The position numbers and the translations under genes were made by a program. A stretch of DNA of 64,000 nt from Streptomyces sp. S465 (GTDB lineage: Bacteria > Actinomycetota > Actinomycetes > Streptomycetales > Streptomycetaceae). Location: positions 7,496,001 through 7,560,000 of the forward strand of contig NZ_CP114036.1 in NCBI RefSeq assembly GCF_026898115.1, written 5' to 3'. Below the pieces are notes generated by a model that was not told the DNA's origin, did not search any database, and saw only the letters and a list, made by a program, of their open reading frames with translations. The first letter of the stretch is position 1. Each line of letters starts with the position of its first letter. This document shows, piece by piece, positions 50,534-59,103 of this stretch.

Positions 50534-51994
50534 ATGACCGAAGGTCCCGCGGCGCTCGACGCGGCCGCGTACACCCGTATCTACGAAGCCGAATATCCGC
50601 GCCTGTGCGGATATGCCCGAACTCTTACCGATAACCCCTGGGTTGCGGGGGACCTGGTGGCCGAGGCGCACTACAGCGTCTGGCGCCGGCTGCGCGCCGG
50701 GCATCCCCTGGGTGCCGACGCTGTTCCGGCCGAGCTGACGGGCGCCGTAAGGGCGCTGTCGGCCGGGGTGGGGAGCTGGGGTCCGCCGCAGCAGGCGTCG
50801 TACCTCGAACCGCTCGTCCAGGTCCTCGACGAGCTGCCGCAGCGATGGGTCAAGGCGCTGTGGCTCACCGAGGTGGACGGGCTCCCGCCGGAGGAGGTGG
50901 CGCGGCGGGCCGGGGCCGGTCCGGACGGCGCGGCGGCCCTGGTGGAGCGCGTCCGGGAGAGCGTGCGCCAGGAGTTCCTGCGCGCCCAGCCCGGCTATCC
51001 GGCGAGCGCCGCGTGCGGTGGGTACTGGGAGCGGCTGCCCGGCCATGTGCGGGGCACGGACTCCCCGCACGAGGCCGAGCAGCTCGCGGTACACGTCGAC
51101 GGCTGCCGGGACTGCCGGAGCCGGATGGAGCAGCTGGTGGCGGCCGACGGGCGGCTGCCCGCGCTGACCGGCCCGGCCCTGCTGGCGCTGTACGACCGGG
51201 ACCAGGCGCGCTTCCTGGCGCCGCTGGTGGCCGCCGGTGCGCTGGGCGCGGTGGGGGCCGCCGGGGCGAGTGCCGTGGCGACCGGCGGTGCGCATGCGGC
51301 CCGCTCGGGCGGACCGCTGGTCTCCACCCGCCGGTCCATGCGTCACCTCGCCCGCGGGCAGGTGCGCCAGGCGGGGCCGGTGGCGGTCGCGGCGGCCGGG
51401 GCCGGGGTGATACTGGTCGCCGGGGCGGCGATCATGACGGGGCTGGCGCTGACGGACGGCGGCGCGGCGGAGGCGCAGCAGCCCGCGGCGGCGTCGACAC
51501 CGCCCATATCGAGCACGTCGGACTCCTCTTCCGGTTCCGCTGGTTCTTCTGGCTCCTCTGGTTCTTCTGGTTCCTCCAGCCCGTCCGGCTCACCGTCCCC
51601 GACTGGTTCCGGCACGTCGGCCACGTCCGGGGCCTCGCGGCATACGGACGGGGCGCGGTCGGGCGCTCCGGGGGAGGCGTCCCGGAGCCGGCCGACCACG
51701 TCGAGCGCGCCCACGGGACACTCCCCGACGGATGTGCCCTCCAGTGCCGTATCGCCCTCGCGGAAGGCACCGTCGCCCTCTTCCTCCGCTTCCTCGTCCT
51801 CGTCGGGCGGCCCGTCGCACCAGCCGACCGCCGAACCGACCCAGGAGCCGACCGACGGCGGGACGACGGACCCGCAGGACACCCCGAGCGAGCGGCCGAC
51901 ACGGCCCACGGCGAAACCGACCGACTCCGACTCCCGCCCCGACGGCTCCCGGGACTGCGTCTCGCTGGTGGTCCGGCTCTGCGTCTCCCGCTAG
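50534..51994 (+). CDS. sigma-factor-like protein fused to zf-HC2, membrane helix and Ser-rich tail
   Basis: 486 residues. Residues 10-150 are an ECF-like sigma fold (YTRIYEAEYPRLCGYARTLT; LDELPQRWVKALWLTEVDGL as region 4). Residues 187-194 (H-x3-C-x2-C, HVDGCRDC) are the anti-sigma zinc finger. A helix at 281-307 spans the membrane, and about 175 Ser/Thr/Pro/Gly-rich residues lie outside, ending with a two-Cys tail (RDCVSLVVRLCVSR). Sigma and anti-sigma-like parts in one membrane protein suggest a self-contained envelope sensor. ATG at 50534; TTGTTCCACC precedes it, with no strong Shine-Dalgarno. Confidence 0.8.
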   Translation: MTEGPAALDAAAYTRIYEAEYPRLCGYARTLTDNPWVAGDLVAEAHYSVWRRLRAGHPLGADAVPAELTGAVRALSAGVGSWGPPQQASYLEPLVQVLDELPQRWVKALWLTEVDGLPPEEVARRAGAGPDGAAALVERVRESVRQEFLRAQPGYPASAACGGYWERLPGHVRGTDSPHEAEQLAVHVDGCRDCRSRMEQLVAADGRLPALTGPALLALYDRDQARFLAPLVAAGALGAVGAAGASAVATGGAHAARSGGPLVSTRRSMRHLARGQVRQAGPVAVAAAGAGVILVAGAAIMTGLALTDGGAAEAQQPAAASTPPISSTSDSSSGSAGSSGSSGSSGSSSPSGSPSPTGSGTSATSGASRHTDGARSGAPGEASRSRPTTSSAPTGHSPTDVPSSAVSPSRKAPSPSSSASSSSSGGPSHQPTAEPTQEPTDGGTTDPQDTPSERPTRPTAKPTDSDSRPDGSRDCVSLVVRLCVSR

Positions 51995-52119
51995 GGGCGG
52001 CGGGGCCCGCCTGCGCCTTGCGGTTCCCGTGCCGTGGCGACCGTGCCGTGGTGGCGGGAACCGTAAGGCGGGCTCCGAAACGTGCGTGATCGACCGGCCC
52101 TAGTACCGTGGGCCGCACG

Positions 52120-52842
52120 ATGACCAGTGCCGTCGATCCACGATATGAACTGCCCCGCGACTGGCCCACGACCGAGGCCGGGGCGATCGCCGTCCAGGAG
52201 CGGACGCGGGCGTCCGTGCTGATCGGCGGGGAGGTGCCCGCGCCGGGCACCGGGACCGGCGCGGTCGTCGGGGTGGACGTGGCGTACGACGACGAGCGCG
52301 ACCTGGTCGCGGCCGCCGCCGTCGCCCTGGACGCGCGCGACCTCGCCGTCGTCGCGGAGGCGACCGCGGTCGGCCGGGTCAGCTTCCCTTACGTCCCCGG
52401 GCTGCTGGCGTTCCGTGAGATCCCGGCCGTCCTCGACGCGCTCGGCGACCTCCACCGGCGGCTCGGCAGCCGCCCCGACCTGGTGGTGTGCGACGGCTAC
52501 GGGCTCGCCCACCCGCGCCGGTTCGGGCTGGCCAGCCATCTCGGGGTGCTCACCGGGCTGCCCACCATAGGCGTCGCCAAGAACCCCTTCGGCTTCCGTC
52601 ACGCCGATCCGGGGCCGCGGCGCGGCGACTGGGCGCCGCTGCTCGACGGGGACGAGGAGGTGGGCCGGGCGCTGCGCACCCGCGACGGTGTGAAGCCCCT
52701 GTTCGTCTCGGTCGGCCACCGGGTGACCATCGCGGACGCCTGCGCGTACACCCTGCACCTGGCCCGCGACTACCGGCAGCCGGAGACGACACGGCGCGCG
52801 GACGCGCTGTGCCGCCGGGCCCTCAAGGCCGCCGGGATGTGA
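52120..52842 (+). CDS. nfi: endonuclease V
   Basis: 240 residues from the ATG at 52120. It nicks DNA or RNA near deaminated bases (inosine). Motifs: GVDVAYDDERD (first catalytic Asp), VSFPYVPGLLAFREIP, VVCDGYGLAHPRRFGLASHL (second Asp; the usual GHG is GYG), and PTIGVAKNPF. A TAGTAC -10-like box at 52101-52106 puts the transcript start near the ATG, so the mRNA may be almost leaderless; a GTG at 52108 is an alternative start. Confidence 0.93.
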   Translation: MTSAVDPRYELPRDWPTTEAGAIAVQERTRASVLIGGEVPAPGTGTGAVVGVDVAYDDERDLVAAAAVALDARDLAVVAEATAVGRVSFPYVPGLLAFREIPAVLDALGDLHRRLGSRPDLVVCDGYGLAHPRRFGLASHLGVLTGLPTIGVAKNPFGFRHADPGPRRGDWAPLLDGDEEVGRALRTRDGVKPLFVSVGHRVTIADACAYTLHLARDYRQPETTRRADALCRRALKAAGM

Positions 52843-52850
52843 CGAATCCT

Positions 52851-52905
52851 CCGGTGCCGGTGCCGGTGCCGGTGCCGGTGCCGGTGCCGCTGCCGGTGCC
52901 GGTGC
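52851..52905 (+). repeat. hexanucleotide tandem repeat CCGGTG
   Basis: About nine copies of CCGGTG in a row, one changed to CCGCTG, in the 75 nt between convergent endonuclease V and DUF1203 genes. Confidence 0.85.
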
Positions 52906-52917
52906 GTTCCGGGGCTG

Positions 52918-53409
52918 TCAGACCCGTCGCGTCTCGGCCAGGAAGCAGCCGAACTCGACGGCGCGCACATGCACCGACGCCACCCGAGGGTCCCGGTACA
53001 GCTCGGCCAGCCCCTCCTCGAGCGTCGGTTCGCCGCCGTTCAGCAGCCGGCCGCCGAGGATGCCGCCCTCGGCGGAGTACGCCCGCAGCACCCGGCGCGT
53101 GCCCCGGATGCCGTCCGGGATGCCGGGGCCGGTCCAGCCGTCGCACTCCCCGGGGTGGATGAAGACCGGGCCGACCTCGTCGTACGGGCCGGGCGTGGCG
53201 CCCGTCTCCGCGGCCCAGCGGCGCAGCGGGGCGTAGGAGACCAGCGCGATGGTCTCGTGCGGCCGGCTCCGGCCCAGGCAGCAGCGCATCGGGCTGCCGC
53301 CCTCCTCGCCCTCCACCACCGTGCGCGGCGGCTGCCCCGCGTCGTCGGCGGTCCGCAGCAGCTTCAGCGCCTCGGGCGCGATGGCCCGCAGCTCGTAGTT
53401 CTCGCTCAT
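52918..53409 (-). CDS. DUF1203-family protein
   Basis: 163 residues from the ATG at 53409. Family features are MRCCLGRSRPHETIALVSYA, TPGPYDEVGPVFIHPGEC and the closing VHVRAVEFGCFLAETRRV. The paired Cys in MRCCL and the FIHPGEC motif are typical. Function is unknown. Convergent with endonuclease V and divergent from the aldolase gene. Confidence 0.85.
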   Translation of the reverse strand: MSENYELRAIAPEALKLLRTADDAGQPPRTVVEGEEGGSPMRCCLGRSRPHETIALVSYAPLRRWAAETGATPGPYDEVGPVFIHPGECDGWTGPGIPDGIRGTRRVLRAYSAEGGILGGRLLNGGEPTLEEGLAELYRDPRVASVHVRAVEFGCFLAETRRV

Positions 53410-53523
53410 GCGGTCCAGGGTGGCCGGTGGGCCCCCGGCGTGCTGGCGGGATTCGGACCAGGCGCTGAGGTGGGCGATGTACTTGACAGGGCGGTGGTGC
53501 TCCGTCAGATTCGGGCCACCACA

Positions 53524-53538
53524 GGACGTCCGACGTCC
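53524..53538. promoter_or_regulatory. inverted-repeat operator before the aldolase-transporter operon
   Basis: GGACGT-CCG-ACGTCC is a perfect 6-bp inverted repeat, followed by a possible -10 (TATTGT, 53540-53545), 49 nt upstream of the aldolase ATG. The core AGGACGTCCGAC also occurs upstream of the GPP34 gene (49126). No regulator gene lies beside it. Confidence 0.5.
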
Positions 53539-53587
53539 ATATTGTCCCGCTGCCCAGGTCGTCCCGCTCTCCAGAAAGCTGGTGTCG

Positions 53588-54526
53588 ATGAGTCTTCCGG
53601 CGCCCCTCACCGGTGTCGTACCGCCCCTGTGCACCCCGCTCACCCCCCTGGGCGAGGTCGACACCCGTTCCCTCGCCGCGCTCGCCGAGCGGCTGATCGA
53701 CGCGGGGGTGAGCGCGCTGTTCGCGCTCGGCTCCAGCGGAGAGGCCGCCTATCTGGACGACCGCAGCCGCCGTACGGTCCTCGAGACGGTCATCGGGGCC
53801 GCGGACGGCCGGGTGCCCGTGCTCGCCGGGGTGATCGACATGACGACCGCGCGGGTGCTGGACCACGCCCGTACGGCGGCGGAGCTGGGCGCGGACGGGA
53901 TCGTGGCCACCGCGCCCTTCTACACCCGCACCCACCCCGTGGAGATCGCCGACCACTTCCGGCGGCTGCGCGACGGCGCGGACCTGCCGCTGTTCGCCTA
54001 CGACATCCCGGTCTCCGTCCACTCCAAGCTGACGCCCTCGATCCTGCTCCCGCTGGCCGCCGACGCCACGCTGGCCGGGGTCAAGGACAGCAGCGGGGAC
54101 GACGGGGCGCTGCGGCGGCTGCTCGTCGAGGTGCGCCGGCGCGGCCTGGGCGACTCCTTCACCGTGCTCACCGGCTCCGAGCTGTCCGTGGACGGCGCCC
54201 TGCTGGCGGGGGCCCATGGCGTCGTCCCGGGCCTGGCCAATGTCGATCCGGCCGGTTTCGTCCGGCTGTACCGGCACGCGCGCGCGGGACGCTGGGAGCA
54301 GGCGGCCGCCGAACAGGACCGGCTGGCCGCGCTCTTCGCCATCACCGACGCCGGGGACCCGGCGCTGATGGGCGGCAGTTCGTCGGGGCTCGGCGGCTTC
54401 AAGACCGCGCTGCGGCTGCTGGGCGTGATCGAGTGCGCGGACACCGCCGCGCCCCAGGTCCCGCTCGGCGAGGCGGCCGTCAAGACCGTACGTCAGCTGC
54501 TGGAGGAGGGAGGGCTGCTGACGTGA
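53588..54526 (+). CDS. DHDPS/N-acetylneuraminate lyase superfamily aldolase
   Basis: 312 residues from the ATG at 53588. TIM-barrel class I aldolase: LFALGSSGEAAYLDDRSRRT (pyruvate-binding loop), catalytic Tyr in LFAYDIPVSVH, Schiff-base Lys in LAGVKDSSGDDGAL. Members cleave or form 2-keto acids (sialic acid, 2-keto-3-deoxy sugars, hydroxyproline derivatives). The adjoining NanT-like transporter, joined by GTGA overlap, suggests an imported acidic sugar such as sialic acid, but no nanK/nanE genes are present. Confidence 0.87.
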   Translation: MSLPAPLTGVVPPLCTPLTPLGEVDTRSLAALAERLIDAGVSALFALGSSGEAAYLDDRSRRTVLETVIGAADGRVPVLAGVIDMTTARVLDHARTAAELGADGIVATAPFYTRTHPVEIADHFRRLRDGADLPLFAYDIPVSVHSKLTPSILLPLAADATLAGVKDSSGDDGALRRLLVEVRRRGLGDSFTVLTGSELSVDGALLAGAHGVVPGLANVDPAGFVRLYRHARAGRWEQAAAEQDRLAALFAITDAGDPALMGGSSSGLGGFKTALRLLGVIECADTAAPQVPLGEAAVKTVRQLLEEGGLLT

Positions 54527-55980
54527 CCACAGCCCCCGAGGTGCCCTGGTACCGAGAGGTCTCCCGTGGCCAGTGGAAGTCCATGTTCGCCGCCTGGATC
54601 GGCTATCTGCTCGACGGTTTCGACTTCGTGCTGATCACGCTCGTCCTGACCGAGATAGCCGACGAGTTCGACCTGAGCACGGCCTCGGCGGCGACCCTGG
54701 TCTCCGGTGCCTTCATCACCCGCTGGCTCGGCGGGGCGGTGCTGGGCGCGCTGGGCGACCGCTACGGACGCAAGGCCGCGATGATCGTCAGCATCCTGCT
54801 CTACTCGCTCGGCACCTTCGCGTGCGGCTTCGCCTGGAACTACACCAGCCTGTTCACGGCCCGGCTGGTGATTGGCATGGGCATGGCCGGTGAGTACACC
54901 GCGAGCGCCACCTATGTCCTGGAGAGCTGGCCCGCGCGGCTGCGCAACCGCGCCTCCGGCTTCCTGATCTCGGGCTACTCCGGCGGCACCATCATCGCCT
55001 CCGAGCTCTACAAGTGGGTGGTGCCCCACTGGGGCTGGCGCTGGATGTTCTGGATCGGAGTGCTGCCGGTGCTGGTCGCGCTGTGGGTACGGCGGGCCCT
55101 TCCGGAGGCCGGGGAGTGGGACGAGGAGGTGGCGACGGCGCGGGCGCGGCCGAACCCCTTCCGGCCGCTGTTCGCCGGGCGTTCCCACGCCAGCGCCAAC
55201 ACGGCGCTGGCCGTGGCCGCGAGCACCGCGCTGTTCTGCGTCTTCACCCCGCTGGGCGCGGGCTGGCGCTGGCCGCTGTCGGTCCTGGCGGCGGGGTGTC
55301 TGGTCGCCTTCGCGGCCCAGCTCGGCGGACGCCGCCGCTGGTCGCTGTACATCGCCCTGACGTGCACGGTCTTCTGCGCGTTCCTCTACAGCTGGCCGAT
55401 CCAGGCGCTGCTGCCCACCTATCTGAAGGAGCAGCTGGGATACACCCCCTCCGAGGTCACCGATGTGATGTTCTACGCCGGGTTCGGCACGATGGCCGGG
55501 TGCTGGCTCGCGGGATTCGCGGGCGACTGGCTCGGCACCCGGCGCGCCTACGCCTACACCCTGCTCGCCTCGCTGGCCTTCGTCTTCCCGGTGTTCGCGG
55601 TGCGCGACAGCCTGGTCGGGCTCGGCGTGCTGCTGTTCTTCCTGCTCGCGCTGAGCCAGGGGATCTCCGGCCTGCTGCCGAAGTACACCGCGGGTCACTT
55701 CCCGACCGAGAGCCGGGCCGCCTCGCTCGGCTTCGTCTACAACACCGGGGCGCTCGGCGGCGCGGTGGCGCCGGTGCTCGGCGCCCATCTGGCCGAGGGC
55801 ATGTCCCTCGGCCGGGCGCTGGCGGTGCTCACCTTCGGGCTGACACTGCTGGTGATCGTGCTGGTCGGTGCCGACGTGCCGCGCCGGCTGGGCCGGCTGA
55901 CCGATCCGGCGGGCGACGAGGACCATCTCGGGCCCGGCCGGCCGCTGCCGGTGGCGGAACCCGGCGTGGAGCGGACCTGA
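54523..55980 (+). CDS. MFS transporter, NanT-like sialate:H+ symporter family
   Basis: 485 residues from a GTG overlapping the aldolase stop. Strongly NanT-like: VPWYREVSRGQWKSMFAAWI, GYLLDGFDFVLITLVLTEIA, RLVIGMGMAGEYTASATYVL, and FLYSWPIQALLPTYLKEQLG. NanT proteins carry two extra helices compared with ordinary MFS proteins, matching the central AVAASTALFCVFTPLG segment. The cargo is likely sialic acid or a similar acidic sugar. Confidence 0.88.
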   Translation: MTTAPEVPWYREVSRGQWKSMFAAWIGYLLDGFDFVLITLVLTEIADEFDLSTASAATLVSGAFITRWLGGAVLGALGDRYGRKAAMIVSILLYSLGTFACGFAWNYTSLFTARLVIGMGMAGEYTASATYVLESWPARLRNRASGFLISGYSGGTIIASELYKWVVPHWGWRWMFWIGVLPVLVALWVRRALPEAGEWDEEVATARARPNPFRPLFAGRSHASANTALAVAASTALFCVFTPLGAGWRWPLSVLAAGCLVAFAAQLGGRRRWSLYIALTCTVFCAFLYSWPIQALLPTYLKEQLGYTPSEVTDVMFYAGFGTMAGCWLAGFAGDWLGTRRAYAYTLLASLAFVFPVFAVRDSLVGLGVLLFFLLALSQGISGLLPKYTAGHFPTESRAASLGFVYNTGALGGAVAPVLGAHLAEGMSLGRALAVLTFGLTLLVIVLVGADVPRRLGRLTDPAGDEDHLGPGRPLPVAEPGVERT

Positions 55981-56037
55981 TCCGGGGCCGGCAGGGGCGG
56001 AGCGCCTCTGATCCGGGACGCCGGCCGGGGCGGCGCC

Positions 56038-56440
56038 CCGAGGCACGAGGCTTCGGTGTCCCGAGGTACGAGGCTTCGGTGTCCCGAGGTACGCGGTTTC
56101 GGCGCCACGGCCACGAGGCTTCGGTGTCCCGAGGTACGCGGTTTCGGCGCCACGGCCACGAGGCTTCGGTGTCCCGAGGTACGCGGTTTCGGCGCCACGG
56201 CCACGAGGCTTCGGTGTCCCGAGGTACGCGGTTTCGGCGCCACGGCCACGAGGCTTCGGTGTCCCGAGGTACGCGGTTTCGGCGCCACGGCCACGAGGCT
56301 TCGGCGCCCCGAGGCACGCGGCTTCGGTGTCCCGAGGTACGCGGTTTCGGCGCCCCGAGGTACACGGCTTCCGAGCCCACAGCCGCGCGGCTTCGGCGCC
56401 CCGAGGCACGCGGCTTCGGCACCCCCGACGCGCCACACCC
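56038..56440 (+). repeat. 45-bp tandem repeat block with 22/23-bp sub-units
   Basis: Copies of a 45-bp unit start at 56112, 56157, 56202, 56247 and 56292, identical or nearly so. Flanking copies (56038-56111 and 56337-56440) are degenerate. Each unit is two related halves (CACGAGGCTTCGGTGTCCCG and AGGTACGCGGTTTCGGCGCC types). Frames through it on both strands are open only because the unit is a multiple of three. It lies between the transporter stop and the CoA-transferase gene; the rest of the 600-nt gap shows no gene. Confidence 0.9.
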
Positions 56441-56585
56441 GGCCCGCCGTACGGCCGCGGAGGCCAAGCCCCTCGCCCATCAAGGGGTTTGGTTGTCCAC
56501 AGGCCCAGGCGGGGGCTTGTGGAATGAGGACCGCGTTCTTAGCATCGGCGGTGTTACAGCGGTGGTGTCACATGATGGGGACGGG

Positions 56586-57734
56586 ATGACGGCGATGGAG
56601 GAGGGGGCGACCGCGGCCGGCCCGCTGGCCGGAGTGCGTGTGGTGGAGCTCGCGGGGATCGGTCCTGGCCCGTTCGCCGCCATGGTCCTCGGCGACCTCG
56701 GCGCCGATGTCGTCCGCGTCGACCGCCCCGGAGGCCCCGGGGGCCTGCGGATCGACCCGGACTACGACCTGGCGAACCGCAACAAGCGCTCGGTGCTGCT
56801 GGACCTGAAGACCGAGGAGGGCGCGGCCGCCGTGCTCGACCTCGTGGAGCGCGCCGACGTCCTCATCGAGGGCTACCGCCCGGGGGTCGCCGAGCGGCTG
56901 GGCGTCGGTCCGGACGCCTGTCTGGCCCGTAACCCCGAGCTGGTCTACGGCCGGATGACCGGCTGGGGGCAGCAGGGCCCGCTCGCCGGGGTGGCCGGCC
57001 ATGACCTCGGCTATATCGCCGTCAGCGGCGCCCTCAGCATGATCGGCGCCGTCGACGGCCCGCCCATCGCCCCCGCCAACCTCCTGGGGGACTACGCGGG
57101 GGGTTCGCTCTATCTCGTCATCGGCGTCCTCGCCGCCCTCCAGCACGCCCGAGCGGGCGGCCCCGGTCAGGTGGTGGACGCCGCGATCGTCGACGGCACC
57201 GCCCATCTGACCTCCGTCATCCACGGCATGATGGCCGCCGGTGGCTGGCGGGACCAGCGCGGCACCAATCTCCTCGACGGCGGCTGCCCCTTCTACGGCA
57301 CCTATGAGACCGCCGATGGCGGCTATATGGCGGTCGCGCCCCTGGAGCGCAAGTTCTACACGGAGTTCATCGAGCTGCTGGGGATCGCCGATCAGGCCCC
57401 CGCCCGCGACGACTTCGACAGCTGGGCCGAGCTGCGCGCCGCCATCGCCGACCGCTTCAAGCAGCGCACCCGCGAGGAGTGGACCGCCGTCTTCGCCGCC
57501 TCGGACGCCTGTGTCGCCCCCGTGCTGTCGCTGCGGGAGGCCCCGGCCCATCCGCAGCTCGTGGCCCGCTCCACCTTCCTCGACCACGGCGGGATCACCC
57601 AGCCCGCGCCCGCCCCGCGCTTCTCCGCCACCCCGGGCGCGGTGCGCCGCGCGCCCGCCCGGCCCGGGGCGGACACCGCCGAGGTGGCCCGCGACTGGGG
57701 TGTCACCTCCCTCGGCGAGGGAAGTCCCTCATGA
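56586..57734 (+). CDS. CaiB/BaiF family CoA transferase (alpha-methylacyl-CoA racemase-like)
   Basis: 382 residues from ATG at 56586 (56595 is an alternative). Class III CoA-transferase/AMACR fold: GPLAGVRVVELAGIGPGPFA, VVRVDRPGG, RNKRSVLLDLKTEEG, the catalytic GHDLGYIAVSG Asp region, and LDGGCPFYGTYETADGGYMA. It probably epimerises 2-methylacyl-CoAs so that branched fatty acids can enter beta-oxidation. First gene of the set with fadA and fadB. Confidence 0.9.
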   Translation: MTAMEEGATAAGPLAGVRVVELAGIGPGPFAAMVLGDLGADVVRVDRPGGPGGLRIDPDYDLANRNKRSVLLDLKTEEGAAAVLDLVERADVLIEGYRPGVAERLGVGPDACLARNPELVYGRMTGWGQQGPLAGVAGHDLGYIAVSGALSMIGAVDGPPIAPANLLGDYAGGSLYLVIGVLAALQHARAGGPGQVVDAAIVDGTAHLTSVIHGMMAAGGWRDQRGTNLLDGGCPFYGTYETADGGYMAVAPLERKFYTEFIELLGIADQAPARDDFDSWAELRAAIADRFKQRTREEWTAVFAASDACVAPVLSLREAPAHPQLVARSTFLDHGGITQPAPAPRFSATPGAVRRAPARPGADTAEVARDWGVTSLGEGSPS

Positions 57735-57820
57735 GCCCCCGGTCCGGTCCCGGCCGGTCCGCCGAGCCGCCCCCGCCCCGCTGAGCCGTCCCGCCCAACC
57801 CTCCCCGAAAGGCCGCTGAC

Positions 57821-59038
57821 GTGAGCACCGAAGCGTATGTGTACGACGCCATCCGCACCCCGCGCGGGCGTGGGAAGGCCGATGGCGCCCTGCACGGCAC
57901 CAAGCCCGTCGACCTGGTGGTGGGCCTCATCCAGGAGATCCGGCGGCGGTTCCCCGAGCTGGACCCGGCGGCCATCGACGACGTGGTCCTCGGCGTCGTC
58001 AGCCCGCTCGGCGACCAGGGCTCCGACATCGCCAAGATCGCGGCCATCGCGGCCGGGCTCCCGGACACGGTCGCCGGCGTCCAGGAGAACCGCTTCTGTG
58101 CCTCGGGCCTGGAGGCCGTCAACCTGGCCGCGGCCAAGGTCCGTTCCGGCTGGGAGGACCTGGTGCTCGCGGGCGGCGTCGAGTCGATGTCGCGGGTGAA
58201 GATGGGCTCCGACGGCGGAGCCTGGTTCGCGGACCCGATGACCAACTACGAGACCGGTTTCGTACCGCAGGGCATCGGCGCCGACCTCATCGCCACCATC
58301 GGCGGCTACAGCCGCCATGACGTGGACAGCTTCGCCGCGCTCTCCCAGGAGCGGGCCGCGCGGGCCTGGAAGGAGGGGCACTTCGACCGCTCCGTGGTCC
58401 CGGTCCGCGACCGCAGCGGGCTGACCGTCCTCGACCGGGACGAGCACATCCGCCCCGGCACCACCCCCGAGACCCTGGCGGGCCTCAAGCCGTCGTTCGC
58501 GACCATCGGCGAAGCGGGCGGCTTCGACGCGGTGGCGCTTCAGAAGTACCACTGGCTCGAGGCGATCGACCACGTCCACCACGCCGGGAACTCCTCGGGC
58601 ATCGTGGACGGCGCCGCCCTGGTCGCCATCGGCAACCGCGAGGTCGGCGAGCGCTTCGGGCTGACCCCGCGCGCCCGGATCGTCTCCGCCGCCGTCTCCG
58701 GCGCCGACCCCACCATCATGCTCACCGGCCCGGCACCCGCCACCCGTAAGGCGCTCGCCAAGGGCGGGCTGACCATCGACGACATCGACCTGGTCGAGAT
58801 CAACGAGGCGTTCGCGGCGGTGGTGCTGCGCTTCGTGGACGACATGGGCCTGAGCCTGGACAAGGTCAATGTCAACGGCGGCGCGATCGCGATGGGCCAT
58901 CCGCTGGGCGCCACCGGCGCGATGATCCTCGGCACGCTGATCGACGAGCTGGAGCGGCGCGGCGGGCGGTACGGGCTGGTGACGCTGTGCGTGGGAGGTG
59001 GGATGGGCATCGCGACGGTGGTCGAGCGGCTCCGCTGA
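57821..59038 (+). CDS. fadA: acetyl-CoA acyltransferase (3-ketoacyl-CoA thiolase)
   Basis: 405 residues from GTG at 57821. Thiolase active site: Cys in VQENRFCASGLEAVNLA, His in GGAIAMGHPLGATGA, and second Cys in LVTLCVGGGMGIA. EINEAFAAVVLRFVDD is the thiolase signature. It performs the last step of beta-oxidation and is paired with the multifunctional FadB 65 nt downstream. Confidence 0.95.
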   Translation: MSTEAYVYDAIRTPRGRGKADGALHGTKPVDLVVGLIQEIRRRFPELDPAAIDDVVLGVVSPLGDQGSDIAKIAAIAAGLPDTVAGVQENRFCASGLEAVNLAAAKVRSGWEDLVLAGGVESMSRVKMGSDGGAWFADPMTNYETGFVPQGIGADLIATIGGYSRHDVDSFAALSQERAARAWKEGHFDRSVVPVRDRSGLTVLDRDEHIRPGTTPETLAGLKPSFATIGEAGGFDAVALQKYHWLEAIDHVHHAGNSSGIVDGAALVAIGNREVGERFGLTPRARIVSAAVSGADPTIMLTGPAPATRKALAKGGLTIDDIDLVEINEAFAAVVLRFVDDMGLSLDKVNVNGGAIAMGHPLGATGAMILGTLIDELERRGGRYGLVTLCVGGGMGIATVVERLR

Positions 59039-59103
59039 CGCCGAGCTCCCTCCCGCCCCCACCCCCGCCCCCGCGCCCGTCCCCTTCGCCCTGGAGACCT
59101 CAG

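Noticed and set aside
52823..54277. 484-codon minus-strand frame across the DUF1203 and aldolase genes
   Set aside because: Conflicts with two recognised genes; the CCGGTG repeat merely extends its open frame.
56038..56440. CRISPR array or repeat protein
   Set aside because: Repeats are contiguous with no unique spacers, no cas genes are near, and frames through it have no start site or recognisable fold.
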